Source of the DNA: Arthrobacter sp. ES3-54
GTDB taxonomy: Bacteria > Actinomycetota > Actinomycetes > Actinomycetales > Micrococcaceae
Length of the DNA stretch: 64,000 nt
Assembly (NCBI RefSeq): GCF_029504395.1
Contig: NZ_JAQFIF010000008.1
Coordinates: forward strand, 1-64,000
Direction: 5' to 3'
Shown: positions 35,180 through 44,998 of the stretch, piece by piece
How the letters are laid out: every line of letters begins with the position of its first letter
Numbering within the stretch: position 1 is the stretch's first letter
Translations under genes and position numbers: made by a program
The notes under the pieces: generated by a model
Seen by the model: the letters and a program-made list of their open reading frames with translations, nothing else
Told to the model about the DNA's origin: nothing
The model's database searches: none

Positions 35180-38160
35180 TGAGCGGGTCAGGGTTTCAGT
35201 TTGACGCCAGCCAGCCGTATCAGTTGGATGCGATCGCATCCGTGGTCGACCTCATAGACGGGCAACCGAAGGATGCGGAAAAGCTCGTCACGATGCTGCG
35301 CGGTGCAGCGGTGCTGCCCGAGTCGGATCAGGCGGCTCTCGATATCGACCTCACGCAGGAGGTCGGTGCCGTCGGTAACAGCTTGGTGCTCGATCGCGAG
35401 CTAGTTTTTGCGAACCTGCAGCGCGTGCAGGACCGGAACGGCCTTGAGGTAGCGCCGAAGCTCGCGGGCGACGCCCTGGACTTCGACATCGAGATGGAGA
35501 CAGGTACGGGCAAGACCTACGTCTATCTGCGCACCATTTTCGATCTCGCCGTCAGATACAACTTCACGAAGTTCGTGATTCTCGTGCCAAGCGTTGCGAT
35601 TCGGGAGGGTGTCAGCACGAGCATCCGCCTCATGCGCGAGCACTTCGAGAACCTCTACAAGCCGCAGGGCATCACCTTCGATGACTCGATCTACAGCGGC
35701 AAGAGCGCCGAGGAAGTCCAGTCGTTCGCGACCTCGACGAACGTGCAGATCCTGATCATGACAATCGACTCGATCCGCGGCAACGCGAACACCCGCATCA
35801 TCCACCAGACGCGCGACAAGTTGAATGGCCTGCGGCCCATCGACTACCTGAAGGCGACCCACCCGGTCGTCATCATGGACGAGCCGCAGAATATGGAGTC
35901 GCAGCTCTCGCAGTCGGCGCTCGGTGAACTCGACCCAGTGTTCACCCTGCGCTACAGCGCGACCCACAAGAAACAGCGCAATGTGGTCTACCGGCTCGAC
36001 CCGGTCGACGCCCACGACCTGGGGCTGGTGAAGCAGATCGCCGTGGCCGAGGTAGCCCAGCAGGGCGCGGACGCGACACCGTACATCAAGCTGGTCGAGG
36101 TGCGGCGTGAGCCGTCGTGGTCGGCCCGGCTGGAACTGTCCTGCCGCAAAGCCGATGGCTCGCTCGAACGGCGTATTGTCAGCGTGAAGCAGGATAAGGA
36201 GCTCTCGGACGCGCGTATAACCAACAACCCGATCTACGAGGGTTGGCGGATCAACGAGATGAGCATCCAACCCGCCTGCGTCGACCTCACCACACACGGC
36301 TACCTCTACGTGGGCGAGAGCATCGGCGCGTCCGCCGGCGCGATATACAAAGAGATGATCCGCGAGACCGTCCGGGAGCACCTGCGCAAGGAGTCGATGC
36401 TGCGTGCCAAGGGCATCAAGGTGCTCAGCCTCTTCTTTGTCGACAAGGTCGCCAGCTACCTGGGCGACGGCACAAACAACGATGACGCCAACGGTGACTT
36501 CGTGCAATGGTTCGATGAGGTCTTCATCGAGGAACGTGCCAAATCCCCGCGCTACCAGGAGCTGCTCCCGCAGGCGCCGAGTGAGCTCCGCCGCGCCTAC
36601 TTCTCCCAGATCAAACGCGGCAAGACAACCGCCTTCCAGGACTCATCCGGTACGACCAAGGCCGATGACGACGCCTACGAACTGATCATGCAGCAGAAAG
36701 AGCGCCTGCTCGACGAGAGCGAGCCAGTGCGGTTCATCTTCAGCCACTCTGCCCTGCGCGAGGGTTGGGACAACCCGAACGTCTTCCAGATCTGCACCCT
36801 GCGCGAAATGGGTGCCGAGACCGAACGCCGCCAGACGCTCGGGCGCGGCCTGCGCCTCCCCGTCGCCAAGACCAAAAGCGGCTACGCCCGCGTCCCCGAC
36901 CGCGGGGTTGCGACGTTGACGGTGGTGGCGAACGAGTCGTACACGAAGTTCGCCGACGCGCTCCAAAAAGAGTACAAGGACGCCGGCGTCGAGATCGGGC
37001 GGGTGCGCAAGGCTGAGTTCTCGAAGATCCCTCTGCAGGACGAAAACGGTGCGCTCACCGACGAGCGGTTCGGCTACCAGCGTTCCGTCCAAGTGTGGGA
37101 ACACCTTCATGGCAAGGGATTCATCGACAAAGAAGGTGCCGTCACTCCGAAGTTCCAACCAAACCAGCTCGGTTTCGACCTTGGCCTGCCGGTCGACTTC
37201 GTCTGGGCGGAGCCGATTATCATTGAGCTGGTCGATCGCGCGAACATCGGCAAGTACGTCAAGCCGGTCAGTAAGCGCCAGCCGCGCGTGCTCAACAAAC
37301 AGCTCTACGCGACACCAGAGTTCGAGGAGTTCTGGGAAACGATCAGCCAGAAGACCACTTACCGCGTGCGCGTCAGCCGCGACGAGATCATCGAAAACGC
37401 GATCGCCGCGATCAAGGACGCTCCCACCATCGACGCGCTGCGAATCCAAGTCACCCGCGCCGGAGTCAAGGTGCTTCGAGGTGGCGCCAAAGGCGAGGAA
37501 CTCGGCACCCGCTCGGCGGATCTCAAAGGCAGCTACGACCTGCCAGACATCATCACCGAACTCCAGGAAGCGACCTCCCTCACCCGCAAGACCATCGTCG
37601 ACATCCTGATCGGCAGTGGCCGGCTCGGCGAGTTCATCGGCAACCCGAACGACTTCATCGCGATGGCCAAACGTGCGCTCCAAGGAGAGCTTGCCAAGCT
37701 CGTAGTCGAGGGCATCCAATACGAGAAGATCGCAGGCTCCGTCTACGAGCTGCGTGAACTGCAAAAGGACGGCGAGGAGGAGAAAGAGCGCTTCCTCGAC
37801 CAGATGTACAAAGTGCAGCACACCCAGAAAACGGACTTCGACTACGTCGTCTTCGACTCCGACGTCGAACGCCAGTTCGCCGAGCTGCTCGACTCGCGTG
37901 AGGACATCAAGATGTTCATGAAACTCCCCGCCAAGTTCAAGATCGACACCCCCGTCGGCCCATACAACCCCGACTGGGCGATTATGAAGATAGAGGAAGG
38001 CGAGAACCGCATCTACATGATCCGCGAAACGAAGAGCACGCTCGATGACTCAAAGCTCCGCCCGACCGAACTCGCCAAGATCAAATCCGCCAAGCGCCAC
38101 TTCGACGCCATCGGTGTCGGCGACTACGCACGAGCCGTGCCCGGAGCATGGCACCTATAG
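35179..38160 (+). CDS. res: Type III restriction endonuclease subunit Res
   Basis: A 993-residue SF2 helicase-nuclease. The Walker A motif METGTGKTYVYL is near 104-115 and the DEAD-equivalent IMDEPQNME near 232-240; SHSALREGWDNPNVFQICTL (motif V region) and RRQTLGRGLRLPV (motif VI) follow near 515-560. The C-terminus has a PD-(D/E)XK nuclease core: VGPYNPDWAIMKI near 928-938 and RETKS near 950. ATGA overlap with mod. Res needs Mod to bind DNA and cleaves after translocation between two head-to-head sites. All motifs look intact. Confidence 0.92.
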   Translation: MSGSGFQFDASQPYQLDAIASVVDLIDGQPKDAEKLVTMLRGAAVLPESDQAALDIDLTQEVGAVGNSLVLDRELVFANLQRVQDRNGLEVAPKLAGDALDFDIEMETGTGKTYVYLRTIFDLAVRYNFTKFVILVPSVAIREGVSTSIRLMREHFENLYKPQGITFDDSIYSGKSAEEVQSFATSTNVQILIMTIDSIRGNANTRIIHQTRDKLNGLRPIDYLKATHPVVIMDEPQNMESQLSQSALGELDPVFTLRYSATHKKQRNVVYRLDPVDAHDLGLVKQIAVAEVAQQGADATPYIKLVEVRREPSWSARLELSCRKADGSLERRIVSVKQDKELSDARITNNPIYEGWRINEMSIQPACVDLTTHGYLYVGESIGASAGAIYKEMIRETVREHLRKESMLRAKGIKVLSLFFVDKVASYLGDGTNNDDANGDFVQWFDEVFIEERAKSPRYQELLPQAPSELRRAYFSQIKRGKTTAFQDSSGTTKADDDAYELIMQQKERLLDESEPVRFIFSHSALREGWDNPNVFQICTLREMGAETERRQTLGRGLRLPVAKTKSGYARVPDRGVATLTVVANESYTKFADALQKEYKDAGVEIGRVRKAEFSKIPLQDENGALTDERFGYQRSVQVWEHLHGKGFIDKEGAVTPKFQPNQLGFDLGLPVDFVWAEPIIIELVDRANIGKYVKPVSKRQPRVLNKQLYATPEFEEFWETISQKTTYRVRVSRDEIIENAIAAIKDAPTIDALRIQVTRAGVKVLRGGAKGEELGTRSADLKGSYDLPDIITELQEATSLTRKTIVDILIGSGRLGEFIGNPNDFIAMAKRALQGELAKLVVEGIQYEKIAGSVYELRELQKDGEEEKERFLDQMYKVQHTQKTDFDYVVFDSDVERQFAELLDSREDIKMFMKLPAKFKIDTPVGPYNPDWAIMKIEEGENRIYMIRETKSTLDDSKLRPTELAKIKSAKRHFDAIGVGDYARAVPGAWHL

Positions 38161-38290
38161 ACAGCACATTTCATTGGACGGCATTCAGTGCCGGACGGCC
38201 TCGTCCGCGCCCCATGCGCGGACGCGGGTTAGTCCGCGAATTGGATGCCTTCACCGAGTAAGCCTCTGACAAGCAGAAGCGAGAACCACC

Positions 38291-39499
38291 GTGACCTCCC
38301 TCATCTCCTGGCTCGACGCGTCTACAGAGGAAAACTCGAAGATGCGCGAGCTCGTGAAGCTCTTCGGCACGCCGGAAACCACTGATGACCTCGGCATGGG
38401 GCAGTTGCGCGACGCGATCAGCAACAGCTTGTTCCCGGGCACTTCCGTGCTGCACTTGGGCGCGCGGTACATGCTGCTCGTCCCGTGGGCCTACCAAACT
38501 GCCCACCGCAGCACACGGAACCCAGATGAGCTGAGGAAGCGGTCCGAGGAGTCAGAGCGGCAGCTGATCGCAAGGCTCAAAGAAATCGGCGAGGAAAGCT
38601 ATATCGGCCGTGACGCCGGCCGGAACGTCCAGCTACTCCCCTCGGCCGCATATTGGACCGCGCTGCGCACCTACGGCATCGTCAGCCCGGACACTGACCG
38701 CTCTGCCGTCGCGCAGCTCATGTGCGCAGATGCCCCCGCGCCCGAAGACGGCGAACCCACCTATTCGGTCTGGAACCAGACCCTTCCCAAGCCGCCGGCA
38801 GGCTTTCCGCAAGCCGAGTATCGCGGACTGAAGCTGTCCCATGACGAAGCCCGCTGGCTCCAGGAACGCATCCTGACCACCTGCCCCCGCACCATGCTTG
38901 CCCATGTCGTCGGATCCGAGGTCAGCCCCACCCCGGGACTCTGGGCACCCTGGCTGGACCCTGCGTGCCGCAGTGCGGAGGGCGACCCCGCGCAGTGGCT
39001 CAAAGATGCAGAGGTGTTCTCCTTCATCCACAACGGCGCCACCATCCTCTACCAGCACCTGCTGGCCGAGTTCTCAGCTTCCGTTTTCAGCGTTGGCGAG
39101 GACACGCTGGAGCCCACGGAGGAACTTCTCGAAGCGTGGGAGGAGCAGCGGGACAGCAAGCGCGAGCTCCTCGCCGGCTGGGACGTGAACGATTTCATCG
39201 TCCGCGCCACGGCGCTGAACCGCGGCATCAATAGCAACACCGCCGGCTTCGCCCGGGCCATGACACAGGTAGCCACAAGCCCCGGAAAACTGATCGACAA
39301 CCAGGACTTCCGTGCCGCCGTCGAAACCCGGGAGAAGCTCATGAAGAAGTCCAACTCTCGGTTCCGCAACGAACGACGGCTTCGCGCCTGGCGGCCTCCG
39401 GCCCGAGTGGCAGCGCTGAGCTTCCGCTGGGCGCAAGTACGCCGGAATGTCCTGGACATCCACGCAGGACTCGCACTGGAAGGGCAGTCGAATGCTTGA
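38291..39499 (+). CDS. DUF6361-like protein, first gene of a three-gene defence candidate
   Basis: The 402-residue protein starts with GTG and reads ISWLDASTEENSKMRELVKL then FGTPETTDDLGMGQLRDAIS, followed by LFPGTSVLHLGARYMLLVPW, the features I associate with the DUF6361 family (name from memory, function unknown). It ends in a basic Arg/Trp-rich tail. Its last eight bases overlap the start of the phospholipase D-like gene, so translation is coupled. Predicted cytoplasmic. It is separated from res by 130 bases, so it may begin a separate operon. Confidence 0.72.
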   Translation: MTSLISWLDASTEENSKMRELVKLFGTPETTDDLGMGQLRDAISNSLFPGTSVLHLGARYMLLVPWAYQTAHRSTRNPDELRKRSEESERQLIARLKEIGEESYIGRDAGRNVQLLPSAAYWTALRTYGIVSPDTDRSAVAQLMCADAPAPEDGEPTYSVWNQTLPKPPAGFPQAEYRGLKLSHDEARWLQERILTTCPRTMLAHVVGSEVSPTPGLWAPWLDPACRSAEGDPAQWLKDAEVFSFIHNGATILYQHLLAEFSASVFSVGEDTLEPTEELLEAWEEQRDSKRELLAGWDVNDFIVRATALNRGINSNTAGFARAMTQVATSPGKLIDNQDFRAAVETREKLMKKSNSRFRNERRLRAWRPPARVAALSFRWAQVRRNVLDIHAGLALEGQSNA

Positions 39500-41372
39500 G
39501 GCAGCAAACAGGCAGGCACTCACCCAGCAGCTGCGCCCGCCGGCAGGATTCCGGCTCTCCCACGCCGTAGGCACCACCTTCACCTTGGACATGACCAGCG
39601 CCCTTTCCGTGCCGCTGAGCTTCGTCGCGGGCTCCGGAGAAGAATTCACCAACCCGGTGGCGGTGCTCAGCGCCCTGCGCAAAGTCTCCGACCGCGTGGA
39701 CATCTTCTGCCAGGCCGGCCACATCAAGGCGCCCTCGGACGCCTCGGACCTGCTCGCACTGCTGGAGCCGATGGTCCACCAGGTCAGCGTTCGGCGCGGC
39801 CTTTTCCACCCGAAGATCTGGCTCCTCGAATTCGAGAACGACACCGAGCGCCGCTACCGCTTCCTGTGCAGCAGCCGCAACCTCACCGCCGACGCCAGCT
39901 GGGACCTCCTCGTCCGCTTGGACGGCGAACCCATGCAGAACGCCGAGGATGCCGGACCGGACAGCGGCCCCTTGGCCCGCTTCATCGCAGGGCTCCCCGA
40001 TCTCTGCACGGTAACGCCCGACGCCGAACGGCTGGCCAGGATGCGCGGCCTCGCGTCCCGCCTAACTGACGTCCGCTGGGACCTGCCCGAGGATATCCAC
40101 CGCCTGGCCTTCCGGCCGATGGGCATGGGCGAAAACTTCGAACAAGGCTCAATCGTGGCGCACCTCGGCGATCCGGAGAACTTCATCGCGTTGAATAACA
40201 AGACCGGAGACGGGGCCCACTGCGGCCGGGAGAAGCTGGTTATCTCCCCCTTCCTCGATGACACACTGATCCGCCGGCTGCGGGACCGCTGGACAGACAA
40301 CCTCTACCTCTATTCGCGCGACGATCAGCTGAACCTTCTCCAGCAACAGACGATCGCCGATACCCGCACGTCGTTCAAAGTCTTTGACGAACTCGGCATC
40401 CCCGAATCGTCGGAGTCAGGGCAAAGCGATGTAGACGAGTCCGGACTCCAGCGCGTTGCCGACGATCTCACCGGCCTGCACGCCAAGGCCTACTTCTGCG
40501 ACTACGACCACCATACTTACGCGCTTCTCGGGTCGGCCAACGCCACCGAAGCAGGCTTCACCAGGAACGTGGAGTTCCTGGTGGAAATGCGGGGAGCCAA
40601 GAAACGCCTGGGGGTGCAGCGCATCCTGGAGAGTCTCAAGGACGTGCCCTTCGCCGACTATCTGGGCACCGGCGGCGCGGCCCGCTCGGAAGAGGACGTG
40701 GCAGCCTTCCGGCTGGAGAATGCGCTGCGGGATGCTGCGGCGCAACGGTTCCTCCTCGACGCCGTCCTCGATGGCGATGCCAAGAGCACGTTCACGGTGA
40801 CCGTCTCGCATGACTGGTCGCCCAAACCCGAGTTCCACGCGAAGCTTCGGCTCCTTTCACTCCCCCAGCCAAGCGCCGTCGTCGAGCCCTTCGGCGGTCA
40901 GCACGAACACGCCTTCCACGCCATCCCGCTGGCTGACGTAACGCCCTATCTGGTGCTCACTCTGGAGGACCCGGCGGCCGGGCTGTCCAAGAGCACAGTG
41001 ATCCAGGGCAGTCTGCGTACCGATCCTGCGGGAAGACTGGATGAGATCATCGCCCGCCAGCTCGATGACCCGCAAAAGCTCCGGCAGTTCCTGTTGTTGT
41101 TCCTCACTCCGGAGGATGCCCTTCCGGGGTCCGGGACGGGCACAGGGTGGTTCGCCGGTTCAGCGTTCGGCGACGGCTCCGCCGCGGGACTCTTCGAAGC
41201 GATGGTGGGCGCGATGGCGGGCCCAGACGCCGGCTTGGTCTTTCCGGATCTGAAGGTAGTCATGGACCGGCTGCTCGCCCTTCGCGGCGATGACCCGGAG
41301 ATTCTGCAGCTGCACGCGCTCTGGACGGCAGCCACCGAAGCATTGGATATAGGGGAACTTCATGGGGTTTGA
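39492..41372 (+). CDS. Phospholipase D-like nuclease family protein
   Basis: A 626-residue protein with two HKD-type half-sites. The first is LFHPKIWLL near 103-111 with FLCSSRNLTADASWDLLVRL 20 residues on; the second is LHAKAYFCDY near 330-339 with LLGSANATEAGFTRNVEFLV. Both thus have H-x-K and the following N/S residues. DNases of this fold act in DISARM (DrmC) and other defence systems. It overlaps the gene before by eight bases and the helicase after by eleven. I take ATG 39492 and not the upstream 39447 because it fits the coupling. Confidence 0.82.
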   Translation: MLEAANRQALTQQLRPPAGFRLSHAVGTTFTLDMTSALSVPLSFVAGSGEEFTNPVAVLSALRKVSDRVDIFCQAGHIKAPSDASDLLALLEPMVHQVSVRRGLFHPKIWLLEFENDTERRYRFLCSSRNLTADASWDLLVRLDGEPMQNAEDAGPDSGPLARFIAGLPDLCTVTPDAERLARMRGLASRLTDVRWDLPEDIHRLAFRPMGMGENFEQGSIVAHLGDPENFIALNNKTGDGAHCGREKLVISPFLDDTLIRRLRDRWTDNLYLYSRDDQLNLLQQQTIADTRTSFKVFDELGIPESSESGQSDVDESGLQRVADDLTGLHAKAYFCDYDHHTYALLGSANATEAGFTRNVEFLVEMRGAKKRLGVQRILESLKDVPFADYLGTGGAARSEEDVAAFRLENALRDAAAQRFLLDAVLDGDAKSTFTVTVSHDWSPKPEFHAKLRLLSLPQPSAVVEPFGGQHEHAFHAIPLADVTPYLVLTLEDPAAGLSKSTVIQGSLRTDPAGRLDEIIARQLDDPQKLRQFLLLFLTPEDALPGSGTGTGWFAGSAFGDGSAAGLFEAMVGAMAGPDAGLVFPDLKVVMDRLLALRGDDPEILQLHALWTAATEALDIGELHGV

Positions 41373-44300
41373 TGCAACGCCCGCGCTGGACGGTCTGAGG
41401 GTCTTTCAGCGCCGGACCGTGGAACATGTCTTCAAGCGCCTTTACCTGGATGACCAGCCGGCCGACCGCTTCCTCGTCGCGGATGAGACCGGGCTGGGCA
41501 AAAGCATGGTGGCCCGCGGCGTCATCGCGAAAGCGATCGAGCGGCTCGACCGGCCGGATTCCGGCGTGGACCGCATCGACGTCGTCTACGTCTGCTCCAA
41601 TGCGGACCTGGCCAAGCAGAACCTCGGGAGGCTGAACGTCACCGGGCAGAAGGACATCATCGAGTCGGGCCGGCTGACGCTGCTGCCTGCCGAGCTGACC
41701 AAGCTCAATGCTCCTGCGGCGCCGGGAACACGGAAGCGGGTCAACTTCATCTCGCTGACGCCGGGCACGTCGTTCAACGTCGGCGGGGCAACCGGCCAGG
41801 CGCGAGAACGGGCTGTGCTGTTTCGGATCCTCGAACAGCTCGGAGTGACCACTACCGAACGCCGGGATGACGCGGTCGAGCTGTTGAGGGCGGGCGCTGG
41901 CGTTCCCGGATTCAGCTGGGAAATCAAACGCCTCACCGAACTGCATCCCGAAGGGTTCGTCACCTCGGTGTGTGACAAATTCAGACAGCTCGCCACGAAG
42001 AGCGGAAATCTCGCCGCTTTTGAAACGGCGATGAGCGACGCCCTAACCGCCGGAACTGACAATGTCCGGCCCCGCATGAGCGCCATCATCGGAGGGCTCC
42101 GGGGAGACCTGGCCCAGGCCGGGCTTGATTGCCTGGAACCTGACCTGATCATCCTGGACGAGTTCCAGCGCTTCCGCGATCTGCTCTACTCCCCCGGCAC
42201 CGCGCCCGACGACGAGGATTCCGCGGCAGAGCTCGCGCGCCAGTTCCTGAATTATGACGGCGCCAAGCTGATCCTGCTCTCGGCCACGCCGTACAAGGCG
42301 CACACCGTGGCGAACGAAGCGGACGGCGACGACCACGCCGCAGACTTCCGCCAGTTGCTGCGTTTCCTCAGCAGCGACCGGCAGGGGTACATGGAAGGCC
42401 TCGAAACTGACCTGGATGACCGGCGGACCCAGCTGCTGAAGCAGGTCCGGGACGACGGGCTGACGCACCGCATCGAGGACGATCTGAAGCTGTTCATGAG
42501 CCGTACGGAGCGGCCCCAGCTCGGCAAAGATGACATGCTGTCCGTGATCGAGATGGCGCCGACGGACGTTCGCGCCGGGGACCTCACCAGCTACAAGTCC
42601 CTGTCCGCTTTGTTCCGGGCCACGCGCGCCGGAAATCCGATGGAGTACTGGAAATCGGTGCCGATGTTCGCGCACTTCCTCACCGACTACAAGGTCGGCA
42701 GGATGCTAGATGGCCGGATCAGCTGCGACCGTGAAGCCGTTGACCCGGTGCTGCCGGCCCTGGCGACCATAGACTCTGACGCTTATCGACGCTACGGCGC
42801 CGTAGAGACCGACAACGCCAAGTTCCGGGCCGTGCGTGAGCACACCGTCGGCCAGGGCTGGTGGAAGCTGCTGTGGATGCCGCCGTCGCTCCCTTATGTA
42901 TCGCCCTCCGGCGCATTTGCAGAGGTAAGTGCGGACGTCACCAAGCAGCTGGTCTTTTCTGCGTGGAACGCCGCCCCGACGGCTATCACCACGATGCTCT
43001 CCTACGAGGCCGAGCGGCAGATCCTTGAGGCGTCGCCGCTGCACGGTGAAAACACAGCGGAGGCCCGCAAACGCTTCCGCGGTCGACTGCGGTTCCGTGT
43101 CCGCGACGGTGAGCCCCAGGCCATGTCCACGCTGGCCCTGTTCATCCCCCATGCTGCTCTGGCACTTGCAGGTGATCCGCTGGAGAGTGCCTCATTGAGT
43201 GGTTCCCTGGTGCCCGGCGATGTTGTTCGCGATGCCGCCGCCGCAGCCGGCACCGCGATGGTGGGCGGCGCCGTCGTCGACTCAGCCAGCCGGCTCGGTA
43301 CCTGGGCGTCCTATTTCTCGGTGCCGGGTGCCCTGCCGGCAGAGTGGAAGAACAATGCCAAACTGGCCACGCGGGAGCTGCGTCAGCTGGACGATTACAC
43401 CCAGCAGCAGGGCAAAGCTTCGGATGGCGGGGAAACCGAGCGGGAAGGGGGCTCCGATGCCGGGCTCTATCTGGCACACGTTGATCGGATGCTGGGCGCG
43501 GTTGTCGGTGAGCCGGCGGGCTGGGAGGACGGGATTGAAGATCTGGCCGTCAACTCCCCCGCCAACTGCCTCTACCGTGCCCTGAGGCGTGTGGTGCCGG
43601 ACGAGTTCGACGGTGCCGAGCTATGGAAGGCCGCCGTCTTCGCCGCGACCGGCCTGCGCACGCTCTTCAACCGGCTCGACGCCACCGAGCTGCTGGACAA
43701 GCTCTATCCCGAAGGCGACTACTGGCAGAAGGTCTTGCGCTACTGCGAAGCCGGAAACCTCCAGGCGGTGCTGGACGAGTACGTCTTCCAGCTCCGCAGC
43801 CAGCAGGCCCCCGGAGAGATCGCCAACGAGCAGCTGTGGGCGCTGGCCGATGACATCCGGCGTTCCTTGTCCCTCAAGCCCGCCCAGATGCTCGCCAAGT
43901 ATCCCGACGGTTCGCACGAGGACCTCCGTATGGGCAGCCGTTTCGCCGTCCGGTACAGCAACGCCAAGACGGACGACGGCGACAGCAACCGCATGCCCGA
44001 TGTCCGCCGCGCTTTCAACAGCCCCTTCTGGCCGTTCGTGCTTGCGTCCACGTCGGTGGGCCAGGAGGGCATCGACTTCCACTGGTGGGCCCACTCGGTC
44101 ATCCACTGGAACGTGCCCGGAAACCCCGTTGATTTCGAACAGCGCGAGGGACGGGTCCACCGGTACCTGGGGCACGCGGTGCGGAAGAATGTGGCCGAAG
44201 CGCATGGCGCTGAGGTGCTGAAGCCCGGAGTCACGGACCCGTGGGAAGCGCTGTTTTCTGTAGCTTCTGCCGATGTTGCGGCGCACCCGGAAGATTCCAA

Positions 44301-44514
44301 CACGGAGTTCGCCCCGCACTGGATCCACCCGGGAGCGCACAAGATCGAACGGCGGCTCCTAGACCACCCGTTGAGCCGGGATGTACCCAGGACCAAGCAC
44401 ATGCTTGCAGGACTCGCGAAGTACCGGCTGACGCTGGGCCAGGCGAGGCAGGACGATTTGCTGGGGTTGATAAAGGACGGGACTGAGATCAAGCCGCTGA
44501 ATTTGCAGCCTTAA
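41362..44514 (+). CDS. SF2 helicase, third gene of the DUF6361-PLD trio
   Basis: A 1050-residue SNF2-type ATPase. Walker A VADETGLGKSMVARG near 38-50, Walker B ILDEFQRFRDL near 264-274, LLSATPYKAHT (motif III) near 312, and a late helicase module with STSVGQEGIDFHWWA and FEQREGRVHRYLGHAV (motifs V and VI) near 897-935. A long middle insertion of about 450 residues separates the two ATPase lobes. The start overlaps the phospholipase D-like gene. No nuclease domain is visible in it, so cleavage would come from the PLD protein. Confidence 0.82.
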   Translation: MGFDATPALDGLRVFQRRTVEHVFKRLYLDDQPADRFLVADETGLGKSMVARGVIAKAIERLDRPDSGVDRIDVVYVCSNADLAKQNLGRLNVTGQKDIIESGRLTLLPAELTKLNAPAAPGTRKRVNFISLTPGTSFNVGGATGQARERAVLFRILEQLGVTTTERRDDAVELLRAGAGVPGFSWEIKRLTELHPEGFVTSVCDKFRQLATKSGNLAAFETAMSDALTAGTDNVRPRMSAIIGGLRGDLAQAGLDCLEPDLIILDEFQRFRDLLYSPGTAPDDEDSAAELARQFLNYDGAKLILLSATPYKAHTVANEADGDDHAADFRQLLRFLSSDRQGYMEGLETDLDDRRTQLLKQVRDDGLTHRIEDDLKLFMSRTERPQLGKDDMLSVIEMAPTDVRAGDLTSYKSLSALFRATRAGNPMEYWKSVPMFAHFLTDYKVGRMLDGRISCDREAVDPVLPALATIDSDAYRRYGAVETDNAKFRAVREHTVGQGWWKLLWMPPSLPYVSPSGAFAEVSADVTKQLVFSAWNAAPTAITTMLSYEAERQILEASPLHGENTAEARKRFRGRLRFRVRDGEPQAMSTLALFIPHAALALAGDPLESASLSGSLVPGDVVRDAAAAAGTAMVGGAVVDSASRLGTWASYFSVPGALPAEWKNNAKLATRELRQLDDYTQQQGKASDGGETEREGGSDAGLYLAHVDRMLGAVVGEPAGWEDGIEDLAVNSPANCLYRALRRVVPDEFDGAELWKAAVFAATGLRTLFNRLDATELLDKLYPEGDYWQKVLRYCEAGNLQAVLDEYVFQLRSQQAPGEIANEQLWALADDIRRSLSLKPAQMLAKYPDGSHEDLRMGSRFAVRYSNAKTDDGDSNRMPDVRRAFNSPFWPFVLASTSVGQEGIDFHWWAHSVIHWNVPGNPVDFEQREGRVHRYLGHAVRKNVAEAHGAEVLKPGVTDPWEALFSVASADVAAHPEDSNTEFAPHWIHPGAHKIERRLLDHPLSRDVPRTKHMLAGLAKYRLTLGQARQDDLLGLIKDGTEIKPLNLQP

Positions 44515-44596
44515 GTCGACGGTCTGCCGAACCCGGTGGCAGCGAGGTCTCCACGCCTTGCAGCCTGCGCAGCGGGGAGACACTGCAATCGCGGGC

Positions 44597-44974
44597 TTAG
44601 TTCGCAGACGCACGCTCGGCGACAGCATCATGGAGGCACCTAGTGGTTCCGCCGTTCAGCAACTCGGAGAACCCCGCGGAGGAGACGACGCACACGTGAT
44701 GCTTGCGGCGATCTTGGTTGATGACGTCGAGTAGTTTGTCACTGAACTGAATTTTCATATTTGCAACAATCTGGCCGGTTAGGTCGCCATGAATGAGGAG
44801 GGATATCTGGCCAGTCAGATCATTCTTGAACTTCGCACCCTTGGTTTCGATGATCTTTGCCAGATTGTCCCGTTTGATGTGCTCTCCGCGCACAACAACC
44901 CTGCCTGTCATCGTCACTGTCTGTCCGCGAAGGGTGGTCACGAAGCCGTTGCATGGTCCTGAATACTTGTACAT
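44597..44974 (-). CDS. BRCT-like domain protein paired with a NYN nuclease
   Basis: A 125-residue protein. FVTTLRGQTVTMTGRVVV then IKRDNLAKIIETKGAKFKND and ISLLIHGDL resembles a BRCT domain as in bacterial DNA ligase (beta strand, GxxxxR helix, TDxLV-like strand), followed by HVCVVSSAGFSELLNG in the position of the final helix. BRCT domains bind phosphopeptides or DNA ends. Starts 25 bases after the stop of the NYN gene, same strand, so they form an operon. Assignment is by eye. Confidence 0.5.
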   Translation of the reverse strand: MYKYSGPCNGFVTTLRGQTVTMTGRVVVRGEHIKRDNLAKIIETKGAKFKNDLTGQISLLIHGDLTGQIVANMKIQFSDKLLDVINQDRRKHHVCVVSSAGFSELLNGGTTRCLHDAVAERASAN

Positions 44975-44998
44975 TTCTGTCCCCCTGCTCGATTGGGT

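Noticed and set aside
35401..37821. Two long minus-strand frames opposite res
   Set aside because: They mirror the res codon pattern, and Res carries all helicase and nuclease motifs on the plus strand.
38291..44514. DISARM system
   Set aside because: A helicase and a PLD nuclease are present, but no DUF1998 (DrmB) protein or DISARM methylase; the first gene is DUF6361-like instead.
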